This document shows positions 1-8,413 of a stretch of 53,507 nucleotides of DNA, one piece after another. The number at the start of each line of letters is the position of its first letter. Within the stretch, counting starts at the first letter, position 1. Under the pieces are notes generated by a model. The model did not search any database. It saw only the letters and a program-made list of their open reading frames with translations, and had not been told where the DNA came from. Origin of the DNA: an uncultured Prevotella sp. (lineage in GTDB: Bacteria; Bacteroidota; Bacteroidia; Bacteroidales; Bacteroidaceae); contig CAKQPF010000021.1 of the NCBI GenBank assembly GCA_934256705.1, positions 1 through 53,507 on the forward strand, read 5' to 3'. A program made the position numbers and the translations under genes.

Positions 1-228
1 ACTTTCTTAAAAAATACACTTCTTGCACTCAATTATGAGCCTTTGTACTAAAATTTGAGAAGAGCCAAATATTTTTTCCAAAAATAGGGTCGAAAAAGTA
101 TTAACAACCGTTAAAAATGGTCTAAAATAAGGACTGATACTTCATTGGAAAGTATAAACGCAAATCGGTCTCTCTTGAGGAAAACTTCCTTTTGAATACT
201 CTAAAGAGAGAAAATAAATGTTTTGTCA
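1..228. other. Non-coding stretch at window edge
   Basis: No credible gene is seen. Short hairpins occur, such as ATACTT/AAGTAT near 140-160 and CTCTCTT/AAGAGAG near 171-210. The stretch is A+T-rich and may be an upstream region of a gene beyond the window. Confidence 0.4.
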
Positions 229-338
229 CATAATTGCATACCATTGCCTTGTCATTAGGAGGTATAAGCACGGTTATTGCAATGCAATAGCTAAGATATT
301 AGGAGAAACAAGATAAGATGCAGCATTGCCATAAAAAA
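229..338. repeat. Degenerate 22-bp tandem repeat array (copy A)
   Basis: About five units with a 22-bp period, best matched at 273-294 (GTTATTGCAATGCAATAGC...) and at 251-272 and 295-316, which carry ATTAGGAG variants. The same unit occurs in cleaner form at 12245-12376 (opposite orientation) and 38347-38478. It lies downstream of the prfC 3' end. No spacer structure is present, so it is not a CRISPR. Confidence 0.6.
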
Positions 339-403
339 GTGCTTTGAAAATCGACAATTCCGCCTTTTGAATGTAATTTGTTGGCTTATAATAATATAAA
401 GAA

Positions 404-473
404 GGTGGAATTTAGAGTGGAATAAGGGTGGAATTTCATGATATTCCACCCAACTTCCATCCTAAATTCCACC
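404..473. repeat. Long interrupted palindrome, possible terminator
   Basis: Two 31-nt arms (404-434 and 443-473) pair almost throughout around an 8-nt loop: GGTGGAATTTAG with CTAAATTCCACC outside, GGAA with TTCC in the middle, GGGTGGAAT with ATTCCACCC inside. GTGGAAT recurs three times in one arm. It could end prfC transcription on the minus strand, but neither side has a strong T-run, so a DNA or RNA structural role is equally possible. Confidence 0.6.
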
Positions 474-559
474 AATATCATATTGCTGACAATCTGCAAT
501 TTCCATATCGAAAGATGGAATTGTGGAATTTATCGCTTGCTATTTTTGCTTTTCAGAAG

Positions 560-2161
560 TTAGAACTCGCTGGTGAAGTGGAACTTGATATTCTCAAAGT
601 CCTGCTGTGCCATGCTGAGAACATAACCGGAATCGGCAAGGAATACATCGCGTCCGTCCTTGTCCTTTGCCATATACTGATACTTGCGCTTCTTGAAAGT
701 GTCGAGTTCCTTCTCGTCATCGCTCTCTATCCAGCATGCCTTGTGAAGATGCACTGGCTCCCAGCGACACTTGGCATTGTACTCATTCTCAAGACGGTAC
801 TGTATGACCTCAAACTGAAGTTGACCTACTGTGCCGACAATCTTTCTGCCGTTAAACTGGTTTACGAACAGCTGAGCCACACCTTCATTCATCAATTGCT
901 CAAGGCCCTTCTGGAATTGCTTTGACTTCATAGGGTCATCATTCTCGATATATTTGAACATCTCTGGTGAAAAAGATGGAAGACCACGGAAATGGAGCTT
1001 CTCGCCCTCGGTCAGAGTGTCGCCAATCTTGAATATTCCATTGTCAGGAAGACCTACGATGTCGCCTGCCCACGCCTCGTCAATGGTGCTCTTGCGCTGT
1101 GCCATAAACTGGGTAGGGGAGGAAAAGCGTACGGTCTTGTTGAGTCCTACATGCAGATAAGGCTGGTTTCTCACAAACTTTCCGGAGCATACCTTGCAGA
1201 ATGCGATACATGAACGGTGGTTAGGGTCGATGTTTGCCGTAATCTTGAAGATGAAACCGGTGAACTTATCCTCGTCAGGAGTCACCATGCGTTCCTCTGC
1301 CTTGGTAGGCTTTGGCGATGGAGCAATCTCCACAAAGCAGTTGAGCAGTTCCTGAACGCCGAAGTTGTTGAGCGCAGAACCGAAGAATACAGGAGCCACT
1401 TCGCCAGCACGATATGTCTCGACGTCAAATTCCGGATATACGCCTTCCACGAGTTCAAGGTCTTCGCGCAGCTTCTCAGCATCCATTTCGCCTACCATTT
1501 GGTCGAGGTTCTGGCTGTTGATATCTACTGAAATCTTCTCTGTCACGCGCTGTTTGTCAGGAGTAAAGAGGTTGAGCTGCTGCTCATAGATATTATATAC
1601 GCCCTTGAACTTCACGCCCTGGTTGATAGGCCATGAGAGCGGACGCACCTTGATCTGCAGTTCGTCCTCCAGTTCGTCGAGGAGATCGAATGGGTCACGT
1701 CCTTCACGGTCCATCTTGTTGATGAATATGATTACAGGAGTCTTGCGCATACGGCAGACTTCCATGAGCTTTCTGGTCTGTGTCTCCACACCTTTTGCGC
1801 TGTCCACCACGATGATGGCGGAGTCAACAGCGGTGAGAGTGCGGTAAGTATCTTCAGCAAAGTCCTGGTGACCAGGAGTGTCAAGGATGTTAACCTTGTA
1901 TGGCTGTGCATCTTCCGGCTGGTTTTCAGCATCGGGAAGATAGTCAAATTCCATTACGGATGTAGATACGGAGATACCACGCTGCTTCTCGATGTCCATC
2001 CAGTCAGAGGTGGCAGTCTTGCGAATCTTGTTGTTCTTCACGGCTCCAGCCACCTGGATCTGTCCGCCGAAGAGGAGGAATTTCTCGGTCAGAGTGGTCT
2101 TACCGGCGTCAGGGTGGGAGATGATGGCAAACGTACGTCTTCTTTCTATTTCCTTATTCAT
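560..2161 (-). CDS. prfC: Peptide chain release factor 3
   Basis: Translational GTPase of 533 residues, the usual RF3 length. It recycles RF1/RF2 from the ribosome after peptide release. The P-loop SHPDAGKTT is at residues 15-23, followed by the switch region with QRGISVSTS, the DTPGHQDF motif (G3) and INKMD (G4). The RF3-type C-terminal domains include RWEPVHLH. The start MNKEIERRRTFAI matches the family. It is the last gene of a minus-strand operon, two bases after the DUF4924-like gene, so the pair is very likely cotranscribed. Confidence 0.97.
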   Translation of the reverse strand: MNKEIERRRTFAIISHPDAGKTTLTEKFLLFGGQIQVAGAVKNNKIRKTATSDWMDIEKQRGISVSTSVMEFDYLPDAENQPEDAQPYKVNILDTPGHQDFAEDTYRTLTAVDSAIIVVDSAKGVETQTRKLMEVCRMRKTPVIIFINKMDREGRDPFDLLDELEDELQIKVRPLSWPINQGVKFKGVYNIYEQQLNLFTPDKQRVTEKISVDINSQNLDQMVGEMDAEKLREDLELVEGVYPEFDVETYRAGEVAPVFFGSALNNFGVQELLNCFVEIAPSPKPTKAEERMVTPDEDKFTGFIFKITANIDPNHRSCIAFCKVCSGKFVRNQPYLHVGLNKTVRFSSPTQFMAQRKSTIDEAWAGDIVGLPDNGIFKIGDTLTEGEKLHFRGLPSFSPEMFKYIENDDPMKSKQFQKGLEQLMNEGVAQLFVNQFNGRKIVGTVGQLQFEVIQYRLENEYNAKCRWEPVHLHKACWIESDDEKELDTFKKRKYQYMAKDKDGRDVFLADSGYVLSMAQQDFENIKFHFTSEF

Positions 2162-2163
2162 TA

Positions 2164-2712
2164 TTATTCTTCATCAAAGTTTATACCTTCTTCCTTGTCT
2201 TTCTTGTAGTAATCACTGAGCATTCCGAGGAAGGTCGTTATCTCTTTTACCGCATTTGCGGTGTTTGGTGTTATCTCTTTATGCTGCAATCGCAGTAACA
2301 TAGTGCCGTAGAGGGCATTGAGGCAGGTCTCTATCTCGCCGGTCTCCTTGTCTCCTTTACTTCTGAGTTCCACGATGAACGGCAGCACCTTATAGTATTC
2401 TGCACTGTAGAATGGGAACTTCGGCGAGTCAAGGAGTTGGGTGTGTAGCTCTGTCATCTGCTGTACCACGATTTTATTGACCTGCAGATGTCCATTCTCG
2501 CGGCATCCTTCCTGATTGATCATGCGGATAAGGTTGCCGTACCAGTCGGTCATTTCCTCGCGTTGCTCGTCAGTATAGTCGAAACGGGAGATGTATTCCT
2601 TGCGGAGCAGGGAGAGATTGCATCCGTAGGCGCGGATGATGTCCTCCACCTGCCACATGTATAGCACGTATTCCGCAATGTTCTCTTTTCTTAATTGTTG
2701 GGATATGAACAT
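2164..2712 (-). CDS. DUF4924-like conserved protein
   Basis: A 182-residue cytoplasmic protein without signal peptide or membrane segment. It is mostly helical, with a charged start (MFISQQLRKENIAEYVLYMWQ) and an acidic end. It resembles the Bacteroidetes family DUF4924, whose function is unknown to me. It sits between a LysE-type exporter (49 bases upstream) and prfC (2 bases downstream), an arrangement that points to cotranscription but does not reveal a role. The family assignment is from memory of the N-terminal pattern. Confidence 0.8.
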   Translation of the reverse strand: MFISQQLRKENIAEYVLYMWQVEDIIRAYGCNLSLLRKEYISRFDYTDEQREEMTDWYGNLIRMINQEGCRENGHLQVNKIVVQQMTELHTQLLDSPKFPFYSAEYYKVLPFIVELRSKGDKETGEIETCLNALYGTMLLRLQHKEITPNTANAVKEITTFLGMLSDYYKKDKEEGINFDEE

Positions 2713-2761
2713 ACTTTTCCTTTGTTTTTCATTTCAAGATGTTTACCTTCGCTGGTCGGAT

Positions 2762-3430
2762 TTAGAAGTCAATGACCAGCGTAAGGTTGAATGCAGTGCC
2801 GATAAACATCACGAAAGAGAATATCATCACCACGCTTCCTATCACTCGATTGATGATCACGATGCCTGTGTCATTGAATTTCTCCCTTACTTTATCGACA
2901 AGCCAGGTGAGTCCCCACCACCAGAGCAGTGCTCCGGCAAAGATACTCAGATAGCCGAGAGACATCTCTAAAGGATGGTCAGGGATGACAAATGCAAACT
3001 GGGCGTAGCACGCCATGAAGAGAAAAAGAATAAGAGGATTTGACAGAGTGACGATGAAAGCCGTGAGACCATTGTGGAACAATGAGCCTTTGTTTCCGCT
3101 CACATGAATCTTCCTGGTAGGATTGCTGCGGAAGCAGTAGTATCCGAATGCGAAAAGCAGGAGACTTCCGAGTATCTGCAGATAGAAACGGTTCTGATGG
3201 TTGGTGATGAGATCCATCACGAAACTCATGCCGAAGCCGGTAATCATGGCGTAGAAGATGTCACTACATGCGGCTCCGACACCTGTGACGAAGCCAAACC
3301 AGCGTCCTTTGTTCATAGTACGCTGTACACAAAGAACGCCTACCGGTCCCATTGGCGCTGAAGCCACGATGCCGATAAGCATACCTTTTAGTATCAAATC
3401 CAATATGTTAATTGGTAGTGGGAATTGCAT
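2762..3430 (-). CDS. LysE-type amino-acid exporter / translocator
   Basis: A 222-residue inner-membrane protein with about six hydrophobic segments. The family signature ASAPMGPVGVLC is near residues 24-35. LysE/RhtB relatives export amino acids or other small solutes; the substrate here cannot be read. It is the first gene of the minus-strand operon with the DUF4924-like gene and prfC. The promoter -7 element ends only a few bases before this ATG, so the mRNA would be leaderless or nearly so. An internal start at MLIGIVASAP is possible but would trim the first helix. Confidence 0.87.
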   Translation of the reverse strand: MQFPLPINILDLILKGMLIGIVASAPMGPVGVLCVQRTMNKGRWFGFVTGVGAACSDIFYAMITGFGMSFVMDLITNHQNRFYLQILGSLLLFAFGYYCFRSNPTRKIHVSGNKGSLFHNGLTAFIVTLSNPLILFLFMACYAQFAFVIPDHPLEMSLGYLSIFAGALLWWWGLTWLVDKVREKFNDTGIVIINRVIGSVVMIFSFVMFIGTAFNLTLVIDF

Positions 3431-3438
3431 AACGGCTG

Positions 3439-3471
3439 CAAAATTACAAAAAAGAAACCGAATAAGTCAAA
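3439..3471 (-). promoter_or_regulatory. Bacteroidetes-type promoter of the LysE-prfC operon
   Basis: Read on the minus strand: TTTG (3471-3468), 21-nt spacer, TAATTTTG (3446-3439). The expected transcript start is around 3432-3436, directly in front of the ATG at 3430. Confidence 0.65.
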
Positions 3472-3487
3472 AAAATCACATTAAATC

Positions 3488-3518
3488 TTTGCAGACTAAA
3501 GGATTTTTGCTAATTTTG
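3488..3518 (+). promoter_or_regulatory. Bacteroidetes-type promoter of the ROK kinase operon
   Basis: TTTG (3488-3491), 19-nt spacer, TAATTTTG (3511-3518), giving a start near 3525 and a leader of about 70 nt before the ROK kinase. It is divergent from the LysE promoter with little space between. Confidence 0.7.
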
Positions 3519-3596
3519 TCCAATATTTCACATTTATAATAAGTTTGACGCACTTTTAGTGTATCATTAAAACATAACCACAACCAATAACCCAAA

Positions 3597-4550
3597 ATGA
3601 ACAAACCATACGCTATAGGTCTTGACCTGGGAGGTACAAACTCCGTTTTCGGAATCGTAGATAATGAAGGTAATATCATCGAAACCGCGTCGATGAAGAC
3701 TGGCGGCTACACTGAAGCAAAGGATTATTTCAATGCTGCCTTTGACACGCTCATGCCGATAATCGACAAAGTGGGCGGTATTGACAAGATTGAGAGAATG
3801 GGAATCGGTGCTCCTAACGGCAACTATCTCAATGGCTGCATAGAGATGGCTCCAAATCTCCCTTGGGCTCACGAGACCAGCGTGCCGTTGGCTAAGATGT
3901 TCTCCGACCGTCTGGGCGGATTGCCAGTCCACGTTACCAATGATGCCAATGCGGCTGCCCTTGGAGAAATGACTTACGGCGTGGCACGAGGAATGAAGGA
4001 TTTCATCGTCCTTACTCTCGGTACAGGTGTAGGTTCCGGTATCGTAATCAACGGTCAGATGGTGTATGGTTGTGACGGAATGGCCGGCGAGCTCGGTCAT
4101 GTCATCATGCGTCGTGACGGCAGAGAGTGCGGATGCGGTCGTCGTGGATGCCTTGAGGCTTACTGTTCTGCCACAGGCGTTGCCCGTACAGCCCGGGAAT
4201 GGCTCATTGCAACAGATCGTCCATCCCTCCTTCGTGAGATTCCGATGGAGAAGATCACATCCCTTGATGTCTGCATTGCTGCTGGAAAAGGCGACGCAAT
4301 GGCTAATGAGATATTCCAGTTTACTGGAGAAATGCTCGGTGAAGCTTGCGCTAACTTCGCTGCTTTCTCTTCTCCAGAGGCATTTATCTTCTTTGGAGGA
4401 ATGACAAAGGCTGGAGATCTCATCATGAAACCTATCGAAGAGACTTATCGTGCGAAGGTGATGCCGGTGTTCCGTGACAAACCTAAGTTCCTCGTTTCAA
4501 GTCTTGATGGTGCAGGTGCCGCAGTGCTGGGTGCCGCAGCTATACAATAA
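3597..4550 (+). CDS. ROK-family sugar kinase (glucokinase-like)
   Basis: A 317-residue cytoplasmic kinase of the ROK family. The N-terminal phosphate loop GLDLGGTNSVFGIVD is at residues 8-22. The sugar-binding and catalytic part includes NDANAAALGE and GTGVGSGIVING. The zinc motif CGCGRRGCLEAYCS follows GELGH, whose His is also a zinc ligand in the family. Glucose is the likely substrate, since this subgroup is normally annotated as glucokinase, but ROK kinases vary. It starts a plus-strand cluster with murB 11 bases downstream, linking sugar phosphorylation and cell-wall synthesis only by position. Confidence 0.92.
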   Translation: MNKPYAIGLDLGGTNSVFGIVDNEGNIIETASMKTGGYTEAKDYFNAAFDTLMPIIDKVGGIDKIERMGIGAPNGNYLNGCIEMAPNLPWAHETSVPLAKMFSDRLGGLPVHVTNDANAAALGEMTYGVARGMKDFIVLTLGTGVGSGIVINGQMVYGCDGMAGELGHVIMRRDGRECGCGRRGCLEAYCSATGVARTAREWLIATDRPSLLREIPMEKITSLDVCIAAGKGDAMANEIFQFTGEMLGEACANFAAFSSPEAFIFFGGMTKAGDLIMKPIEETYRAKVMPVFRDKPKFLVSSLDGAGAAVLGAAAIQ

Positions 4551-4561
4551 TAATCGTCAAT

Positions 4562-5560
4562 ATGCTTATACCTAATACGTTTAACATACCCGCCCATTGC
4601 TCTCGACTGATAGAGTTTGAGAGTAAAGAGGCTCTTCTCTCTTGCTATCCTGACGTTGCCAAGGCGCGTGAGGATGGCAAGTTGCTTATTATAGGCCGTG
4701 GCAGCAACCTCCTTCCTGTAGGCGATTACGACGGAATAGTGCTCCGCTCGCGCATAATGGGAAGGGAAGTGCACGAAGAAGGCGATGATGTCATCGTCAC
4801 TTGTGGTTCCGGCGAGACGGTGGATGATGTGATAGCATGGTGCGTAAGCCACGGTTATTATGGCATGGAAAATCTCAGTCTCATCCCTGGAGAGGTGGGC
4901 GCTTCCGCTGTTCAGAATATTGGCGCTTATGGTGTGGAGGCAAAGGACTTCATCGTTTCGCTCCATGCGTTTGATCTCAACGATGGAAAAGTGGTGGAGA
5001 TAACCAATGCGGAATGTGAATATGCTTATCGACAGAGCCGCTTCAAGCATGACTGGAAGAACCGTTTCGTCATTCTGGACGTCACATATCGCCTTTCTCG
5101 CATCTTCACTCCGCATCTCGACTATGGCAATATCCGCGCTGTCCTTGCAGAGCGTGGCATAGAGAATCCTACTGCCCAGATGCTCCGTGATGCCATTATC
5201 AGCATCCGTAGGGACAAACTGCCTGACTATGAGGTGGAAGGCAATGCGGGTTCATTCTTCATGAATCCTATAGTTCCGATGGAGAAATACCGCAATCTCG
5301 CAGAGAAATATCCCAACATGCCGCATTATCCCGTGGATGCAGACCATGAGAAGATACCGGCAGGATGGATGATAGACCAGTGCGGATGGAAAGGCAGAAC
5401 GGTGGGACGTGCCGGAGTTCATGCAAAGCAGGCTCTCGTCCTTGTCAATCGTGGCGGAGCTACAGGCGAAGAGGTGGTCAATCTTTGCCGTATGATACAG
5501 CAGGATGTAAAGGAAAAGTTCGGAATTGAGATTAAACCAGAGGTTAATATATGCGGTTGA
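4562..5560 (+). CDS. murB: UDP-N-acetylenolpyruvoylglucosamine reductase
   Basis: A 332-residue FAD enzyme that reduces UDP-GlcNAc-enolpyruvate to UDP-MurNAc with NADPH, in cytoplasmic peptidoglycan synthesis. FAD-binding motifs are visible: IIGRGSNLL, then SLIPGEVGASAVQNIGAYG. The Tyr region YRQSRFK and the catalytic Ser region GNAGSFFMNPIV follow. The length fits the long type I MurB, as in E. coli. The 3' end overlaps the next gene by 10 bases, so translation of the two is probably coupled. Confidence 0.96.
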   Translation: MLIPNTFNIPAHCSRLIEFESKEALLSCYPDVAKAREDGKLLIIGRGSNLLPVGDYDGIVLRSRIMGREVHEEGDDVIVTCGSGETVDDVIAWCVSHGYYGMENLSLIPGEVGASAVQNIGAYGVEAKDFIVSLHAFDLNDGKVVEITNAECEYAYRQSRFKHDWKNRFVILDVTYRLSRIFTPHLDYGNIRAVLAERGIENPTAQMLRDAIISIRRDKLPDYEVEGNAGSFFMNPIVPMEKYRNLAEKYPNMPHYPVDADHEKIPAGWMIDQCGWKGRTVGRAGVHAKQALVLVNRGGATGEEVVNLCRMIQQDVKEKFGIEIKPEVNICG

Positions 5561-6414
5561 CGTTTTTGGGAACAGGTACTTCAATAGGCGTTCCTGCCAT
5601 AGGATGTCAGTGTGAGGTGTGCAGAAGCAGTGATCCGCTCGACAAAAGGCTTCGTGCCTCCGCACTTCTTGAGACGGAGGGAGGGCTTCGCATACTCATA
5701 GACTGCGGTCCGGACTTCCGTCAGCAGATACTTCCGCATTTTGGGAAACTGGATGCTGTGCTCCTGACCCATATCCATTACGACCATGTAGCCGGAATAG
5801 ATGACCTTCGTCCCTTCAGTCTCTTTGGCGATGTGGATATCTATGCGCAGAATGATGTGGTGGAAGGACTTCATCATACCATGCCTTATTGCTTTAAGGA
5901 GCACCTTTATCCGGGTGTTCCTCATCTTCGTCTGCATACCGTGGAGGCACATAAGGCAATCCATGTGTGCCGTGAAAAGAGCATCATGGCGCAGTTTCCG
6001 GCGAGCGGTTCCAGCCTTGAAGGAGTGGTAAACCGTCAGCCGACCGTTGTGAAAGTAAAGCCCGCAACCGATGCGCTCGACATTATACCAATCAGAGTGA
6101 TGCATGGTCAGCTCCCTATTCTCGGTTATCGTATAGGTCCTTTTGCCTATATCACGGACATGAAGACCATTGATGAAGCCGAAATACCTTACCTTCAAGG
6201 CGTTGAAACCCTTGTCGTCAATGCGCTTCGTTTTGAGAAAACGCATCACAGTCATCAACTTGTCGATGATGCAATCGCTTTCAGCCGAAGAATAGGGGCG
6301 AAGCGAACCTACTTCACTCACCTTACTCACGACATAGGAACCCATCATATTGCCAACACCCGCTTGCCGGAAGGTTTCAGCTTTGCTTATGATGGCGAAG
6401 TGATAGAAGTCTGA
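5551..6414 (+). CDS. MBL-fold metallohydrolase, PhnP-like
   Basis: A 287-residue metallo-beta-lactamase-fold enzyme. The start MRLTFLGTGTSIGVPAIGC and the early Cys cluster (CQCEVC) are typical of PhnP-like phosphoribosyl cyclic phosphodiesterases. The metal-binding motif THIHYDHVAGIDDLRP lies near residues 72-87, and more ligands appear in YITDMKTID and the C-terminal THLTHDIGTHH. No phosphonate genes are nearby, so the substrate is open. It overlaps the murB 3' end by 10 bases and is probably the last gene of the ROK-murB operon. Confidence 0.87.
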   Translation: MRLTFLGTGTSIGVPAIGCQCEVCRSSDPLDKRLRASALLETEGGLRILIDCGPDFRQQILPHFGKLDAVLLTHIHYDHVAGIDDLRPFSLFGDVDIYAQNDVVEGLHHTMPYCFKEHLYPGVPHLRLHTVEAHKAIHVCREKSIMAQFPASGSSLEGVVNRQPTVVKVKPATDALDIIPIRVMHGQLPILGYRIGPFAYITDMKTIDEAEIPYLQGVETLVVNALRFEKTHHSHQLVDDAIAFSRRIGAKRTYFTHLTHDIGTHHIANTRLPEGFSFAYDGEVIEV

Positions 6415-6533
6415 TGGCTTTCATCTACACCTTATTATATATAAGGATAACTATAAATCTCCGTTGTCGCATATATATAGACGTTCTGTTTTTGGATAAA
6501 AGTCAACATTTTATTGAAAAAGATTACGATTTA

Positions 6534-6565
6534 TTTGTTTTTCTGAAAAAATAATAGTAATTTTG
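6534..6565 (+). promoter_or_regulatory. Promoter of the leucine operon
   Basis: TTTG (6534-6537), 20-nt spacer, TAATTTTG (6558-6565). The start would be near 6572, about 20 nt before the leader peptide ATG. The -7 and following bases (TAATTTTGCATT) are the same as in front of leuB at 47096. Confidence 0.75.
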
Positions 6566-6592
6566 CATTGTTTTTAAGAAATCACAAATAAT

Positions 6593-6676
6593 ATGTCACA
6601 ATTCAACTCTCTATCAGCCCTTATTATTAGCATTCTCCTTCGACAAGAGGCGGGAAGTGATAAGGTGTGCTGTTAG
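6593..6676 (+). CDS. Leucine/isoleucine-rich leader peptide
   Basis: A 27-codon ORF between the operon promoter and a hairpin terminator, too short for ordinary gene finding. Residues 7-16 read LSALIISILL: four Leu (CTA, CTT, CTC, CTT) and three Ile (all ATT) codons in ten, the hallmark of a ribosome-sensing leader. The stop TAG is at 6674-6676. The last codons overlap the antiterminator strand (6650-6665), so the ribosome position decides which RNA structure forms. No function for the peptide itself is expected. The attenuation role is inferred from architecture. Confidence 0.85.
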   Translation: MSQFNSLSALIISILLRQEAGSDKVCC

Positions 6677-6717
6677 GTATGAGTAAGAAAATATAATGAG
6701 CCTTTTTCACTTTCCGT
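6650..6717 (+). promoter_or_regulatory. Antiterminator pairing of the leu attenuator
   Basis: GCGGGAAGTGATAAGG (6650-6665) can pair with CCTTTTTCACTTTCCG (6701-6716), with one G-U, one mismatch and one bulge. The same 6701-6716 segment forms the left arm of the terminator, so the two structures exclude each other. A ribosome stalled on the CTC CTT codons at 6635-6640 leaves 6651-6665 free; a ribosome at the stop codon covers it. Confidence 0.75.
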
Positions 6718-6746
6718 ATAGGGAAGAGAGAAAGGCTCTTTTATTT
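6698..6746 (+). terminator. Attenuator terminator before leuA
   Basis: Stem from GAGCCTTT (6698-6705) with AAAGGCTC (6731-6738), continued inward by TTC/GAG and CTTTCC/GGGAAG around the loop GTATA, then TTTTATTT (6739-6746). It is an intrinsic terminator placed between leader peptide and leuA. Confidence 0.87.
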
Positions 6747-6816
6747 GGGCACAAACCAAGCGTGATAACAACAAAACAGCAAAACAACAAGATAACAAAA
6801 CAACATAACAACAAAT

Positions 6817-8316
6817 ATGAGCGACAGATTATTTATTTTCGATACCACACTGCGAGACGGTGAACAGGTACCAGGATGTCAGTTGAACACAGTAGAGAAG
6901 ATTCAGGTGGCAAAGCAATTGGAGACTTTGGGAGTAGATGTCATTGAGGCCGGTTTCCCTATTTCCAGTCCGGGAGATTTCAATTCGGTAGTGGAAATAT
7001 CAAAGGCCGTGACATGGCCTACCATCTGTGCTCTTACAAGAGCTGTGGAAAAGGACATTGATGTGGCTGCACAAGCACTGCAATATGCCAAACATAAGAG
7101 AATACATACGGGTATTGGCACTTCCCCTTCACATATTCAGTATAAGTTTCATTCCACTCCTGAGGAAATCATAGAGCGTGCGGTGGCAGCTGTCAAATAT
7201 GCCAAGAAGTATGTGGAGGATGTGGAATTTTATGCAGAAGATGCCGGACGCACTGATAATGAATATCTTGCACGCGTCATAGAAGCAGTGACCAAGGCAG
7301 GAGCCACCGTCTGTAACATCCCAGATACCACAGGTTTCCGTGTGCCAAACGAGTATCATGACAAGATAAAATACCTCTATGAGCATGTTGATGCCTTCGC
7401 TGCAGGCAAGAGCATTCTTTCCACCCATTGCCATAATGACCTCGGAATGGCAACAGCGAATACAGTTGCAGGTGTGCTTGGAGGTGCCCGTCAGGTGGAA
7501 GTCACCATCAATGGTATCGGAGAACGTGCTGGTAACACCTCGCTTGAGGAAGTTGCAATGATATTCAAGACCCATCCAGACCTCGGAATAGATACGAATA
7601 TCAATACCACAAAGATCTATCCTACCAGCCGCATGGTCAGTTCGCTGATGAATATGCCTGTCCAGCCAAACAAAGCCATCGTGGGCAAGAACGCTTTCGC
7701 ACATTCATCAGGCATACATCAGGACGGAGTGCTGAAGAATGCTTCCACTTATGAGATCATGGATCCCAAGGAAGTGGGCATAGAAGAAGCATCTATCGTA
7801 CTGACGGCCCGTTCCGGTCGCGCGGCATTGAAGCATCGTCTGCACATAAACGGCGTAGAGGTGGAAGGAGAAAAGCTCGATAAAATCTATCAGGATTTCC
7901 TCGTTTTGGCAGACAAGAAGAAAGAAGTCACAGACGATGATATCCTCATTCTCGCTGGAGCCGAACGCTCAGAGAAGCATAATATCAAGCTCGATTATCT
8001 GCAAGTCACCACAGGCAAGGGCACGAGATCAGTGGCAAGTATCGGACTTCAGGTGGCTAACGAGCATTTTGAGGCTGCCGCATCAGGCAATGGTCCGGTT
8101 GACGCTGCCATAAAAGCATTGAAATGTATCATCAAGCGCGAGATGACTCTCAAGGATTTCACCATCCAGGCTATCTCAAAGGGTTCAGATGACCTTGCAA
8201 AAGTGCATCAGAGCGTGGAGTTTGACAACCATATCTATTACGGATTCGGTGCCAATACTGATATTGTGACCGCGTCAGTCGAGGCTTACATTGATGCAAT
8301 CAACAAGTTCAGATAA
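6817..8316 (+). CDS. leuA: 2-isopropylmalate synthase
   Basis: A 499-residue enzyme joining acetyl-CoA and 2-oxoisovalerate, the first committed step of leucine synthesis. The DTTLRDGEQVPG motif is at residues 9-20. The metal-ligand motif STHCHNDLGMA and the active-site GIGERAGNTS follow. SSGIHQDGVLK is characteristic of LeuA. The C-terminal part (from about 390) looks like the regulatory leucine-binding domain. The 5' UTR after the attenuator is a G-poor A/C-rich tract right up to the ATG. It is the first structural gene of leuA-leuC-leuD-synthase. Confidence 0.96.
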   Translation: MSDRLFIFDTTLRDGEQVPGCQLNTVEKIQVAKQLETLGVDVIEAGFPISSPGDFNSVVEISKAVTWPTICALTRAVEKDIDVAAQALQYAKHKRIHTGIGTSPSHIQYKFHSTPEEIIERAVAAVKYAKKYVEDVEFYAEDAGRTDNEYLARVIEAVTKAGATVCNIPDTTGFRVPNEYHDKIKYLYEHVDAFAAGKSILSTHCHNDLGMATANTVAGVLGGARQVEVTINGIGERAGNTSLEEVAMIFKTHPDLGIDTNINTTKIYPTSRMVSSLMNMPVQPNKAIVGKNAFAHSSGIHQDGVLKNASTYEIMDPKEVGIEEASIVLTARSGRAALKHRLHINGVEVEGEKLDKIYQDFLVLADKKKEVTDDDILILAGAERSEKHNIKLDYLQVTTGKGTRSVASIGLQVANEHFEAAASGNGPVDAAIKALKCIIKREMTLKDFTIQAISKGSDDLAKVHQSVEFDNHIYYGFGANTDIVTASVEAYIDAINKFR

Positions 8317-8358
8317 TAATTGAGGATTCTTCTCTATATTAAAATACGTAACAATAAC

Positions 8359-8391
8359 GTGACTTTCACAGGCTTTCAGCCAAAGTTTCAC
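8359..8391 (+). other. Intercistronic hairpin between leuA and leuC
   Basis: GTGACTTT and AAGTTTCAC form the outer, imperfect stem, with GGCT/AGCC inside it. There is no T-run, so it is more likely an mRNA processing or stability element than a terminator. Confidence 0.4.
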
Positions 8392-8413
8392 AAACCAAAC
8401 ATAAATAAAAGAA

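Noticed and set aside
428..925. 165-codon plus-strand ORF
   Set aside because: It begins in the palindrome and is otherwise antisense to prfC.
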